A DNA stretch of 14,072 nucleotides from Elusimicrobia bacterium RIFOXYB2_FULL_49_7. Its GTDB lineage: Bacteria; Fibrobacterota; OXYB2-FULL-49-7. Shown piece by piece: positions 1 to 7,671 of this stretch (the stretch's first letter is position 1; every line of letters starts with the position of its first letter). The position numbers and the translations under genes were made by a program. A model generated the notes under the pieces. It was not told the DNA's origin. It searched no databases and was given only the letters and a program-made list of their open reading frames with translations. The stretch spans positions 1-14,072 of the forward strand of contig MGVN01000028.1 in the NCBI GenBank assembly GCA_001800515.1. Direction: 5' to 3'.

Positions 1-1
1 C

Positions 2-841
2 CTTCCATTACTTATGGTCACGGCCGCACAATCTATTGCAGGCATTGTGGATCGGATGATAGCTTCCTATTATCCGGAAGGGATGATAACCGCTTTGTCG
101 CTTGCATCGGGTTTATTTGGATTTGTTGTTAATTTGTTGTTGATATCGATAACGAGTGTCTTGTTTCCGGATTTCTCGAAGGCCCATTTTTCCGGCGGCT
201 CTATACAATTAATAGAAAAATATCTGTCCGGTCTAAAGGCCGCGCTTATCGTACTCTTACCCATCGTCATTTTCATTCTTTTTTTTCATGACGAGATCAT
301 TCGCGGGCTTTATTTTAGACGAAAATTTTCCTTGGGATCCGCAGAACAGGTGTCAGGGTTTCTGAAATTATATGCGCTTGCGATTATTCCTTGCGCGTTT
401 TATATGATTCCTTCTTATGTGCTTCAGTCAATGCAGTGTAATACCCGGGTTGGTTTCTATGGGGCTATTAGCTTTATCTTTAATATTGTCGCCTCTATTA
501 TTTTATCCCGCTTGTGGGGACCTGCTGGAATTGTTTGGGGTACTATATTGACCATGACAATTTATTCTATTTTTATGTTGCGCACGGTTTCTCGCAAATT
601 AGGCATGAGATTGGATCGTAGTTTTCTTTTTCTTAGTATCCAATTGTCGTTCTTATCGGTCTGTGCTGTGTTCCTGGTTTGTTTCATTCCATCGGAGAAG
701 TTTCTATCCTTTTTTGGAGAAGATATGCGTCATTTTGTTTCGTTATGCATCCTGACAGGGAGTTATCTGTTTCTGGCGACTATCGGCCTTTTTTTATGGA
801 AAGGAAAAGAACTCAAAAGGACGTTTCTTAAAGCAAGTTGA
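2..841 (+). CDS. MurJ/MviN-like lipid-linked precursor flippase, C-terminal part (5' end outside window)
   Basis: The frame is open from base 2, so this is the last 279 residues of a longer protein; families of this kind run to about 450-520 residues. The visible start LPLLMVTAAQSIAGIVDRMI, followed by a stretch of the form ALSLASGLFGFVVNLLLISI and then SVLFPDFSKA, matches the conserved central region of the MurJ/MviN branch of the MOP flippase superfamily (VDR..AS, then tvlFP..S). At least seven hydrophobic segments follow to the C-terminus, which ends in a basic tail (KGKELKRTFLKAS). The family moves undecaprenyl-linked sugar precursors across the inner membrane. Sitting first in a run with a glycosyltransferase, a Wzz-type and a Wzy-type protein, it more likely acts as the Wzx-type flippase of this polysaccharide than as the housekeeping lipid II flippase. 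That assignment is inference. An ATG at position 14 is internal, not the real start. Confidence 0.8.
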   Translation, partial: LPLLMVTAAQSIAGIVDRMIASYYPEGMITALSLASGLFGFVVNLLLISITSVLFPDFSKAHFSGGSIQLIEKYLSGLKAALIVLLPIVIFILFFHDEIIRGLYFRRKFSLGSAEQVSGFLKLYALAIIPCAFYMIPSYVLQSMQCNTRVGFYGAISFIFNIVASIILSRLWGPAGIVWGTILTMTIYSIFMLRTVSRKLGMRLDRSFLFLSIQLSFLSVCAVFLVCFIPSEKFLSFFGEDMRHFVSLCILTGSYLFLATIGLFLWKGKELKRTFLKAS

Positions 842-843
842 AA

Positions 844-1962
844 ATGAAAGAAAATCGTACCATACTCCAGATTATTGCGACCTTAGCTCCCGCAGGTGCG
901 GAACTGCTGTTGCTCAATATTTGCAAGGGGCTAATGGAGTATCGACCCGGAAAATATAAATTTAAAGTGTTGGCCCTGATAGAAAAGGGGATATTGGAAG
1001 AACGATTCAAATCAACCGACATTCCGGTTGAAATTATCCCAAGGCCTAAAGCGAATGGTTTCTCGCGGTGTTTTCAGGTAATGCGGGTTATACGGCAATT
1101 TTCTCCGGACATTGTTCACACGCATTTGCTGCCATCCGATAAATTTGGATTGTCGGCAGCTCTGTTCTGCGGAATCAAGAATCGAATCTCAACCATTCAT
1201 AATTGTGAGCCGGATCGCAGCTTAAAAGACACGCTCTGGGATGAGGTTATTGCGCGGATGGCCACTCGTTTTATCTCTGTATCGCAGAGCGCGAAGTCTT
1301 TGTGGGTCAGCAGGCATTTCCCAGAATCCCGAATTCATGTAATTCCGAATGCGCCCGCTTTTCAAGCAGCAAAAAATGTCAGATCTAAAGACCATCCGGG
1401 AAAAGGACATATATTGAAATTGGTCAATGTCGCAAGAATTAATCCTCAAAAGGGGCAGCTTTTTCTGGTCCGGGCGATGAAATATCTTTTAGACTCAGGA
1501 TTTCAGGTGACCCTTGACATATATGGCATCGGGGAAGAGAAAGACGTCGTGATGATAAAGAACGAGATTGAATTATTGCATCTATCCTCATCTGTATATC
1601 TTAAAGGCCGAACGGATACTTTAGCTGATTTGTTGCCCGACTACGATATAATGGTGTCTTCGTCTTTATATGAGGGCATGCCCTTAGCCTGCATTGAAGG
1701 TATGGGAGCAGGGCTTCCCATTGTCTGTACGGATATCAGGCCTCACCGGGAGATTTTCGGATATTGCCCGGACGATATCTTTGCACAAGCTTCAGACCCA
1801 ATCTCACTTTCAAATGCAATTTCCAGAGTGGCGACAGATCAATCGCTTTATAATCGTTTGTCAAGGGCTAACTTTGAGAATGCCCGTCTTTTTTCAAAGG
1901 AATCGATGATTCAACGGTATGATCAGTTTTATGACAGTTTGATCGATCCTTGTGTTCAGTGA
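844..1962 (+). CDS. GT4-family glycosyltransferase (GT-B fold)
   Basis: A 372-residue protein, usual length for a GT4 enzyme. The N-terminal acceptor domain shows a glycine-containing loop (APAGAE, residues 15-20) and DIVHTHLLPSDKFG (89-102), typical of family 4. The C-terminal nucleotide-sugar domain has VARINPQKGQ (196-205) and the EX7E signature EGMPLACIE (E277 and E285), then GAGLPIVCTD. Enzymes with this layout transfer a sugar from a nucleotide donor to a lipid-linked or sugar acceptor with retention of configuration, at the cytoplasmic face of the membrane. The donor and linkage cannot be read from sequence. The start is placed at ATG 844, two bases after the flippase stop. A TTG at 838, overlapping that stop, would add only two residues. 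There is no good Shine-Dalgarno for either, so translational coupling to the flippase gene is likely. Confidence 0.88.
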   Translation: MKENRTILQIIATLAPAGAELLLLNICKGLMEYRPGKYKFKVLALIEKGILEERFKSTDIPVEIIPRPKANGFSRCFQVMRVIRQFSPDIVHTHLLPSDKFGLSAALFCGIKNRISTIHNCEPDRSLKDTLWDEVIARMATRFISVSQSAKSLWVSRHFPESRIHVIPNAPAFQAAKNVRSKDHPGKGHILKLVNVARINPQKGQLFLVRAMKYLLDSGFQVTLDIYGIGEEKDVVMIKNEIELLHLSSSVYLKGRTDTLADLLPDYDIMVSSSLYEGMPLACIEGMGAGLPIVCTDIRPHREIFGYCPDDIFAQASDPISLSNAISRVATDQSLYNRLSRANFENARLFSKESMIQRYDQFYDSLIDPCVQ

Positions 1963-1963
1963 A

Positions 1964-2009
1964 TTGACATGTAAAAAAAGTGTTGATACAAGCCCCAATT
2001 TTGTATATT
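1964..2009 (+). promoter_or_regulatory. possible promoter ahead of the chain-length gene
   Basis: The 88-bp AT-rich gap between the glycosyltransferase and the Wzz-type gene holds a consensus -35 hexamer TTGACA (1964-1969), but the hexamer 17 bases on is only TACAAG (1987-1992). A second pairing is TTGATA (1983-1988) with TATATT (2004-2009), where the spacer is a short 15 bp. Neither pair is good in both elements. The gap is the largest within this plus-strand run, which makes an internal promoter plausible, but the call is weak. Confidence 0.25.
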
Positions 2010-2050
2010 CTTATACTGTAATCTTAGCAATATCAACAATATGAGGATAC

Positions 2051-3229
2051 ATGGAGCCATCACCTTTCTCTTCTGTTTCGATAGGTAGTTATGTTACATA
2101 TCTTGCAGAACACAAAAAGCTTATTCTCAAGAATTTTGTTGTCACATTGGTTTTGACAACCATTGTTGTTTTTTTACTTCCAAAACAGTATAAATCCTCT
2201 TTTTCCTTCTTGCCCCCAATACAAAGCAGCGGCTATAGCGCATTGCTTGACAATATGAAGATTGGGGAGTTTGGAGGCGGTAATCAGCCAAGTAGTGCAC
2301 AGGTTATTTATATGCTCAATAGCCGTACACTGAGAGTGAAGCTGGTTGAAAAGTTTGACCTAATCAAACGTTATCGTTTAACTCGCAGTCGCAACAAGAC
2401 CGAGGATGCTTTGAAAAAATTAGACAAGCGTATAAAGATTGAAGATGAAATTACCGGTGGATTTGCAACGGAGGATATTGTCGGTGTCTCTGTTGCGGTC
2501 GTTGATGATTCCCCGGATACGGCTTATTTGATGGCGAAGTGCCTGAACGAAGAGCTTGAGAAACTTTTTGTTGAAGTCTATTCTCGGAAAGCAGAAGTGG
2601 ACAAAGATTTTTATGAGAAGCGAATTGGTGAGACCGAGAAGAGGTTGAAAGAGGCTCAGAATGCGTTGGAATTGTTCCAGAGCACGAACAAGGTTTTCAG
2701 CCCCGACGCACAGTTTGGTTATATGGTGAAACTGCATTCGGATTTGGAGTTGCAGATTGAACAGAAAAAGATTGAGCTAAACCTTATCAAACAAAATCTT
2801 GACGGTTCTTCTTCAACGGTGACCCGTTTGGTTACGGAGATTGGAAGTCTTGAAAGAGAACTTGAGAGAATTAGGACATTGTCAAAGAAGGAGATCATTC
2901 CATCACTGAGTACTGCACCGCAATTGTTTTATCGATATCTAAATCTTCAAAGAGATCTTGAATTGCAGGAAAAAAGCTATCTTGTTTTGTTTCAGCAATA
3001 TAAACAGGCGGAATTGCAGAGCAAGAAGGATCTTCCTATTCTATTGATTATTGATCATCCCGTAAGACCGGAATACAAATTTCGCCCGAAACGTATATTG
3101 GTCATTCTGTCGATTATGCTGGTTGAGACGACATTTTTTCTGCTGTTACTTGCTTTTTTCAAGTATAAGGCGGAAAATCTGGACAGGAATGAGCATTATC
3201 GTGCCTTTATCGATGCCCTTCGGAAATAG
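2051..3229 (+). CDS. Wzz/polysaccharide co-polymerase chain-length determinant, no kinase domain
   Basis: A 392-residue protein with the standard co-polymerase layout. There is a short cytoplasmic N-terminus, a first transmembrane helix at about residues 24-44 and a long periplasmic region. The periplasmic part starts with the Wzz-like strand KQYKSSFSFLPP and continues into predicted coiled coil (roughly 180-280, rich in E/K/L heptads). The proline-rich stretch HPVRPEYKFRPKR (336-348) comes directly before the second transmembrane helix (about 349-371). The last 20 residues are cytoplasmic. The family sets the modal length of Wzy-dependent polysaccharides in the inner membrane. No Walker motif or tyrosine-rich tail follows, so any BY-kinase partner would be separate. 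A GAGGA at 2043-2047 lies 3 bases before the ATG, closer than usual. The end overlaps the next gene by 41 bp, which suggests coupled translation. Confidence 0.9.
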   Translation: MEPSPFSSVSIGSYVTYLAEHKKLILKNFVVTLVLTTIVVFLLPKQYKSSFSFLPPIQSSGYSALLDNMKIGEFGGGNQPSSAQVIYMLNSRTLRVKLVEKFDLIKRYRLTRSRNKTEDALKKLDKRIKIEDEITGGFATEDIVGVSVAVVDDSPDTAYLMAKCLNEELEKLFVEVYSRKAEVDKDFYEKRIGETEKRLKEAQNALELFQSTNKVFSPDAQFGYMVKLHSDLELQIEQKKIELNLIKQNLDGSSSTVTRLVTEIGSLERELERIRTLSKKEIIPSLSTAPQLFYRYLNLQRDLELQEKSYLVLFQQYKQAELQSKKDLPILLIIDHPVRPEYKFRPKRILVILSIMLVETTFFLLLLAFFKYKAENLDRNEHYRAFIDALRK

Positions 3230-4565
3230 GTTCTCCATTATTCTTGGCGTCACGGCTGTTGCTGTGATCTTGTGTGCGATCTCATTTGATATTATTCCGT
3301 TGATTCTTTTGCCGTTTATGGTGCTTTTGGTTCCTGTATTGATTTTTATGCCTCGCTGGCTGCTTATTTTATTTGTTTTATCATTCCCGTTTGGAATACC
3401 TTCTATTTCGATGTCCTTTAATATGGTTCTATTTCCTGCTGACGTTGTTTTAATGATGCTTGTTATTGCATTATTCACCGCTAAGCGAGAGCCTTTGGAG
3501 TTGCCTGATAACCGATTAGTAAAGCTTACTTATTTGCTATTTACCGTATTTGTTTTGTCGTTGATTGTGAATATTCCGATCTTATCATTTAAAGGTCTTT
3601 TACATGGAGCGTGGTATCTCTTTATGTTCTGCAAATTGGTTTTTATTTATTGGCTTGGAGTTTATGTCGGGCGGAATCCAAGAGAAAAACGGTATCTTCA
3701 GAACCTGTTCTTAATCGTATCGACTATTCCGGTCTTCGTCGAGATTGTGCAGGTGTTTATTATAAAAGATCCGTTATCAATAAAATGGGGGGCCTTAGGG
3801 ACAAATGGCCAGCATCATTCGGGAATGGGGGTTTTCCTTTGCTTGCCTTTGTTTATGGCGTTTGGCAGAATTCTTGAGGAAAAGAGATTGTTCTCAAAAT
3901 ATACGTTGTTATTGCTTTTTTATGTATTGGGTATTCTTTTGTCGCAATCGAGATCAATGTTGCTTGGTATTATCGCTATCGTTCCATTGGTGATTTATTT
4001 GAACTGGCGGAAGTTTGGTTTCAAGAATATTGTTGTTTTCCTGACTATTATTATCTTTTTTGCGGTTGTTTCCGGACAAGCCGAAAAAGTTATGTCCCGT
4101 ACATTGACGACCAAGGGGAAAGAGATAGATTATTCAAGCCTCTCTCGTTTAGTAATATGGAAAAGCGCATTTTTGACTTTCAGAGACTTTGAATGGCCTC
4201 AAAAACTATTCGGTTGTGGGATTGGAAATATTACGGAAACGATTCGGCTTATTTTTCCGATTGATAATGGGTCAAGACATCCTTCCGGTGGACATAACAA
4301 TTACATTCATGTACTTATTGAGGCGGGGATGGTTGGTTTGGCCGTTTTTCTGGCATTTTTAAGTCGTATCGTTCTTATTTTATGGAAATCTGTAAAACAA
4401 AACAACGAGGTGATGGCATTCTTCCTATTGACTTTGGTTATGCTTTTGGGAGCGATAGTTCAAGAATTCTTTTGGATGGCCAGTTGGCATGCTTATTCGT
4501 TTGGTGCGTTCTTGTTCTTTTTAGGGCTTCTCCCGATATCTACAGGCAATCGTAAAGCTTCTTGA
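3189..4565 (+). CDS. O-antigen ligase / Wzy-type polymerase membrane protein
   Basis: A 458-residue, very hydrophobic protein with about 11-12 potential membrane helices. The Wzy_C/O-antigen ligase core is visible: LSQSRSMLLG (251-260), with an arginine in the usual place, then a large loop holding GHNNYIHVLIEAGMVGL (368-384), the characteristic H..N..h....E.G stretch. Proteins of this superfamily either polymerise lipid-linked repeat units (Wzy) or ligate the glycan to an acceptor (WaaL-like) on the periplasmic face. Sequence alone does not separate these, but the place directly after a chain-length protein and near a flippase favours polymerase. The open frame reaches back to an ATG at 3123, which would overlap the Wzz gene by over 100 bp. 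ATG 3189 was chosen because it follows an AGGA and keeps the overlap to 41 bp. ATG 3213 is a further alternative. Confidence 0.85.
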   Translation: MSIIVPLSMPFGNRFSIILGVTAVAVILCAISFDIIPLILLPFMVLLVPVLIFMPRWLLILFVLSFPFGIPSISMSFNMVLFPADVVLMMLVIALFTAKREPLELPDNRLVKLTYLLFTVFVLSLIVNIPILSFKGLLHGAWYLFMFCKLVFIYWLGVYVGRNPREKRYLQNLFLIVSTIPVFVEIVQVFIIKDPLSIKWGALGTNGQHHSGMGVFLCLPLFMAFGRILEEKRLFSKYTLLLLFYVLGILLSQSRSMLLGIIAIVPLVIYLNWRKFGFKNIVVFLTIIIFFAVVSGQAEKVMSRTLTTKGKEIDYSSLSRLVIWKSAFLTFRDFEWPQKLFGCGIGNITETIRLIFPIDNGSRHPSGGHNNYIHVLIEAGMVGLAVFLAFLSRIVLILWKSVKQNNEVMAFFLLTLVMLLGAIVQEFFWMASWHAYSFGAFLFFLGLLPISTGNRKAS

Positions 4566-4626
4566 AAAAGTCGGTTGATTTTAATCGGTAGCCCCCATGC
4601 TTTGTATTTGTAGAACGACTGCAAAC

Positions 4627-5787
4627 TTATTCAACCTTGTTATGGGTATTGTGTAAAACGGTGTTATATGCATTTATTGATTTTGCAAGAAATGTTTCTT
4701 TATTAAAGGTTTTGATCTTTTCCCTTCCCTTCCGGATGTATTCATTTCGTCTTTTGTTGATCAAGCATGATGACATAATTAATTCTGCTACTTCTCCGGA
4801 ATCTGTTTGAGCATTATACCATATCGCTGCATCACCCAGTAATTCTGGTAATGAAGATGACATTGGACAGGCAACGGGTATGCCCGCAGCCATTGCCTCC
4901 AGCGGAGCGAAGCCGAAACCTTCCATCTTTGCGGCGTATATATGGCATATTGCATCAGAGAGTAATAGCTGGAGTTCATGATCGGAAAGGAAGCCCGTAA
5001 CAACAATATCCTTGTTAAAGATAGAATTCTTAATAAATGGTCGAACATTGATTTCAAAATCAGTGTTCTGTGGTCCCATTAGACATAATTGATAACGTGT
5101 TTGTGAACGCATTCGTATTTGATTAAAGATGTCTATAACTCGGGAGACGTTTTTGTAGCTTCGAAAACCGCCGTGGTAAATAAAATATTGTGTGTCGATA
5201 CTAAATCTGGCTTTTAATTGATATAGCGCGTCTTTCGACTCCTTTTGCGGATCAAGAAAACTTGATGGAAGAAAATGATGAATAGCCGATATTTTAGTGG
5301 GGGGTATCTTATAGCGATTGATAAGGAGTTGACGTGAAAAATTGGATACAGTTATTATGTGATCCGCATTTCGAATATTATAAGGCAATTGAATTTTCCA
5401 TTTTAATCTACTTAACGGACGATACGATTCGGGAAAATATTCAATTATCAAATCATGCAATGTGACCATATATTTTGTGTGCCCTACTTTGAAAATTGGT
5501 AGCCCTGTATTACACGGTGCATGATATATGTCAGGCTTCAATTTATGCAAGATGTAGAGCAAATAACTATTTTCATGGAAAATGGCCAGACTTGAGATAG
5601 GTGGGGGCATGTGAACGCGGTTAATGGATGCCCAATCCAGTTCTTTCGGTAGAATATACTTAGCGTTGTTAAAGAGTAAGTAAACTTTATATTGATTTCT
5701 TACTGTATCAATGAGGTTGATGGTATAGCGAGAAATACCTTCCTTAAAGCGCTCTAAATGACGACAATCAAAAAGGATACTATTCAT
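4627..5787 (-). CDS. GT4-family glycosyltransferase, inverted within the locus
   Basis: A 386-residue GT-B enzyme. N-terminal half: NSILFDCRHLERFKEGISRY (2-21), DIYHAP (86-91) and TLHDLIIEYFPE (109-120). C-terminal donor domain: YHGGFRSYKNV (204-214), the EX7E motif EGFGFAPLE (E289 and E297) and AGIPVACPMSSSLPELLGDA (301-320). The pattern resembles the mannosyltransferase-type GT4 enzymes of O-antigen and exopolysaccharide loci (WbaZ/MtfB-like), but the sugar cannot be assigned. The ATG at 5787 is preceded by AAGGA (complement of 5796-5800) with an 8-base spacer, a good ribosome-binding site. It faces against the upstream polysaccharide genes and converges on the Wzy-type gene with a 61-bp gap that holds no clear terminator. 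It is AT-rich in codon choice, like the next glycosyltransferase. Confidence 0.9.
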   Translation of the reverse strand: MNSILFDCRHLERFKEGISRYTINLIDTVRNQYKVYLLFNNAKYILPKELDWASINRVHMPPPISSLAIFHENSYLLYILHKLKPDIYHAPCNTGLPIFKVGHTKYMVTLHDLIIEYFPESYRPLSRLKWKIQLPYNIRNADHIITVSNFSRQLLINRYKIPPTKISAIHHFLPSSFLDPQKESKDALYQLKARFSIDTQYFIYHGGFRSYKNVSRVIDIFNQIRMRSQTRYQLCLMGPQNTDFEINVRPFIKNSIFNKDIVVTGFLSDHELQLLLSDAICHIYAAKMEGFGFAPLEAMAAGIPVACPMSSSLPELLGDAAIWYNAQTDSGEVAELIMSSCLINKRRNEYIRKGREKIKTFNKETFLAKSINAYNTVLHNTHNKVE

Positions 5788-5853
5788 TATATTAATCCTT
5801 GTGAAGCTTATAAACTAAAAAATCAATTTATTACTGTAAGAAATTCAAGCTGC

Positions 5854-5877
5854 CCATAATTTGTGAATGAATTATGG
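5854..5877. repeat. inverted repeat in divergent intergenic region
   Basis: CCATAATT (5854-5861) and AATTATGG (5870-5877) are perfect 8-bp inverted arms separated by 8 bases. The repeat lies in the 185-bp gap between the two divergently transcribed glycosyltransferase genes, just upstream of the promoter proposed for the plus-strand gene. No T-run follows on either strand and both genes point away, so a regulator-binding site is more plausible than a terminator. No known operator is recognised. Confidence 0.35.
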
Positions 5878-5886
5878 AGTGGATGT

Positions 5887-5915
5887 TTGCGGCGCATACG
5901 AATCTGTGCTATAGA
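5887..5915 (+). promoter_or_regulatory. candidate promoter for the glycosyltransferase at 5973
   Basis: TTGCGG (5887-5892) and TATAGA (5910-5915) are separated by 17 bases, and TG one base before the -10 (5907-5908) gives an extended -10 element. The start point would lie near 5922, leaving a leader of about 50 bases to the ATG. Both hexamers match consensus only in part. Confidence 0.4.
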
Positions 5916-5972
5916 TAAGCTTGCGACAGATGCTTGAAGACACTATTTTCTTAGAGAGGCAAAAGAAAGGTT

Positions 5973-7118
5973 ATGATTTCAAAAAGAACGTTGAAAATTG
6001 CAGTTAATGTAGTGGGGGTTAAAGAATCCTTTGCTGGAATTGGCAATTGCGCCCTGCATTTATTTAACGAATTAGCTCAATTGACGCCCGATGTTCAATA
6101 TTACGTCTATCTATCTGGAGGAATGCAGCGGCATTATCAATATTCAGCACCAAATATAAAGACAATCCCAATAACAATCCCTTTTAATTCTACTTTGCTT
6201 AGGATTGTTTGGGATCAGTTAATGTTTCCTTTTTCTTTGCGAAAGTACAACCTATTATTTTCTATAATAAATGTGGCCTGTTTATTTTCAATCATCCCAC
6301 AAATAACATTCATTTATGATTTGGCAGAGAAGCATATGCCAGAGCGTTTTTCTTTCTTGAAAAGAGTATATTTGGAATATACTCATGCTATCACATTAAG
6401 GAAATCAAGGGCGGTTCTAACAATATCAGATTCGACAAAAGCAGATTTATTATCTCTTTTTCCAAAGATAATATCAAAAGTGACAGTCATTCCTTTAGGC
6501 TATAAGAAACTTAATACCGTCAGAAAACAAGAAGTGGAAATTCTGCAAAAACATCAAATTAAAGCATACTTCTTTTGTGTTGCTACTTTTGAGCCTGGTA
6601 AAAACCACATAAGATTGCTCGAGGCATTCAAGAGATTTGTTGCTATGAACAACAAGGCCGACTTTAGTCTTATTTTAGCAGGTGGGAAGGGATGGTATTT
6701 TGAGGAAGTAATGCAACGAGTCAGAGAATTGGAGCTTGAACAACAAGTTGTATATACGGGTTTTGTTACCAATGAAGAACTGGGATATTTGATGGAACAC
6801 TGTACTGGTTTTGTCTTTCCCAGTCTCTATGAGGGTTTTGGCCTTCCCGTGCTTGAAGCGATGCAATTTTATGTGCCGATTCTGACTTCAAATACAAGTT
6901 CGTTGCCCGAAGTTGGGGGGGCTGGTGTTGTTTATTGTGATCCAAGAAGCGCAGATAGTATTTATGACGGATTGTTGGAATTATTGCGGGTTGATAGGCG
7001 GAGTTTGCAATTGCCTTATGATGAACAAATGAGGAAATATACTTGGCAGAATGGCGCTAGAGCAGTGTTATCGATCTTAAAATCCGCCTTAAATGAGAAT
7101 TGTTTCAAATCCATTTAA
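5973..7118 (+). CDS. GT4-family glycosyltransferase
   Basis: A 381-residue GT-B enzyme of the GT4 type. The N-terminal domain contains the glycine loop FAGIGNCALHL (20-30), IPQITFIYDLAEKHMPERF (108-126) and LTISDSTKADLL (149-160). The donor domain has CVATFEPGKNH (202-212), LAGGKGW (235-241), TGFVTNEELGYLM (262-274), the EX7E motif EGFGLPVLE (E287 and E295) and TSSLPEVGGAGVVYCDP (308-324). It shares the overall organisation of the inverted glycosyltransferase next to it and probably adds another residue to the same glycan. The sugar is not predictable. The ATG at 5973 follows AGAAAGG (5964-5970) with only 2 intervening bases; GAGAGG just upstream may also serve. It is read divergently from its neighbour. 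About 100 bp after its stop comes the methyltransferase remnant on the other strand. Confidence 0.9.
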   Translation: MISKRTLKIAVNVVGVKESFAGIGNCALHLFNELAQLTPDVQYYVYLSGGMQRHYQYSAPNIKTIPITIPFNSTLLRIVWDQLMFPFSLRKYNLLFSIINVACLFSIIPQITFIYDLAEKHMPERFSFLKRVYLEYTHAITLRKSRAVLTISDSTKADLLSLFPKIISKVTVIPLGYKKLNTVRKQEVEILQKHQIKAYFFCVATFEPGKNHIRLLEAFKRFVAMNNKADFSLILAGGKGWYFEEVMQRVRELELEQQVVYTGFVTNEELGYLMEHCTGFVFPSLYEGFGLPVLEAMQFYVPILTSNTSSLPEVGGAGVVYCDPRSADSIYDGLLELLRVDRRSLQLPYDEQMRKYTWQNGARAVLSILKSALNENCFKSI

Positions 7119-7224
7119 AATCCGGTTCTTCCAGCCCACCATGTTCTTTGCAAAAGCAAAGGATGAGCTTTCTTCAAAACAATCCACCCCTTGTTTATCT
7201 GATTTATAAACTGAATCACGAATT

Positions 7225-7500
7225 CTACTGTATTGGCAAGATGGTGCTTGTAAAATCGCCATGAATGAATTGAATTCGATTTTGTTTGTCGGAATAATGT
7301 TGGTTTAAGAAACTAATAAGTTCTTCACTGTGATCCAGCCCTACGATTTTTGCTTTAGGATGGTCTTTCGCGCATCGAAATAAGAATGCCCCTAGACCGC
7401 ATCCTACTTCCAGTACGGTTGCTGGATTTTCTGGAAAGTATTTTTTTACTGCTTGATAGGCATAGAATACGGGTATGGGGCCGACAAAAGGATGTTTCAA
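7225..7500 (-). pseudogene. truncated class I SAM-dependent methyltransferase
   Basis: Ninety-one codons with a clear SAM-binding start: motif I VLEVGCGLGAFL (29-40), the motif II acidic residue in KIVGLDHSEEL (51-61), and RIQFIHGDF (75-83). A TAG follows at about residue 92, where a complete class I methyltransferase would need at least 60-100 further residues (strands 4-7). The N-terminus looks intact: a TTG at 7500 has AAGGA eight bases before it, and a TAA lies seven codons further upstream. The remaining frame toward 7119 shows nothing that continues the fold. I infer a 3'-truncated remnant. A functional short protein is unlikely without the rest of the substrate and SAM pocket. The flanks 7119-7224 and 7501-7633 hold no other gene that I can support. 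Confidence 0.7.
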
Positions 7501-7633
7501 AATAATGTTCCTTGAAAATTACGGCGGCTGCAAAAATGGAATTTACTTGCAAGAAAAATAATAAAAGCGGTTAATTTAATTCAATAGCAATGGATAAAAT
7601 GCGGAATCGTTCCCCAGGGAATAAACAGACATA

Positions 7634-7662
7634 TTGCCAAAAGGCACACATTAAGGTATATT
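7634..7662 (+). promoter_or_regulatory. promoter of the toxin-antitoxin operon
   Basis: TTGCCA (7634-7639) and TATATT (7657-7662) are separated by exactly 17 bases, a good sigma-70-type promoter. The expected start point, 6-8 bases after the -10, is 7668-7670, only 2-4 bases before the toxin ATG at 7672. The mRNA would be almost leaderless. Confidence 0.6.
7635..7646. promoter_or_regulatory. short palindrome over the -35, possible antitoxin operator
   Basis: TGCC-AAAA-GGCA is a perfect 4-bp inverted repeat overlapping the -35 hexamer of the toxin-antitoxin promoter. Ribbon-helix-helix antitoxins bind small inverted repeats in their own promoters, so this is a reasonable operator candidate. 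The arms are short and could be chance. Confidence 0.35.
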
Positions 7663-7671
7663 TGTGTATAG

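Noticed and set aside
3123..3188. Longer N-terminus for the Wzy-type protein from ATG 3123
   Set aside because: It would overlap the Wzz gene by over 100 bp and add a basic, cysteine-rich stretch that looks like the shadow of the Wzz membrane helix; ATG 3189 has a better upstream AGGA.
4566..4626. Bidirectional terminator between convergent genes
   Set aside because: Only a 4-bp GATT/AATC hairpin is visible; the GGTTGA/TCAACC match has a 52-base loop.
7144..7163. Hairpin CTTTGC-AAAA-GCAAAG after the glycosyltransferase as a terminator
   Set aside because: The stem is short and AT-rich and no T-run follows on either strand.
7089..7262. A 57-codon minus-strand open frame after the methyltransferase remnant, as its frameshifted continuation
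   Set aside because: It shows no methyltransferase strands or motifs after the GDF region and overlaps the end of the plus-strand glycosyltransferase; likely chance.
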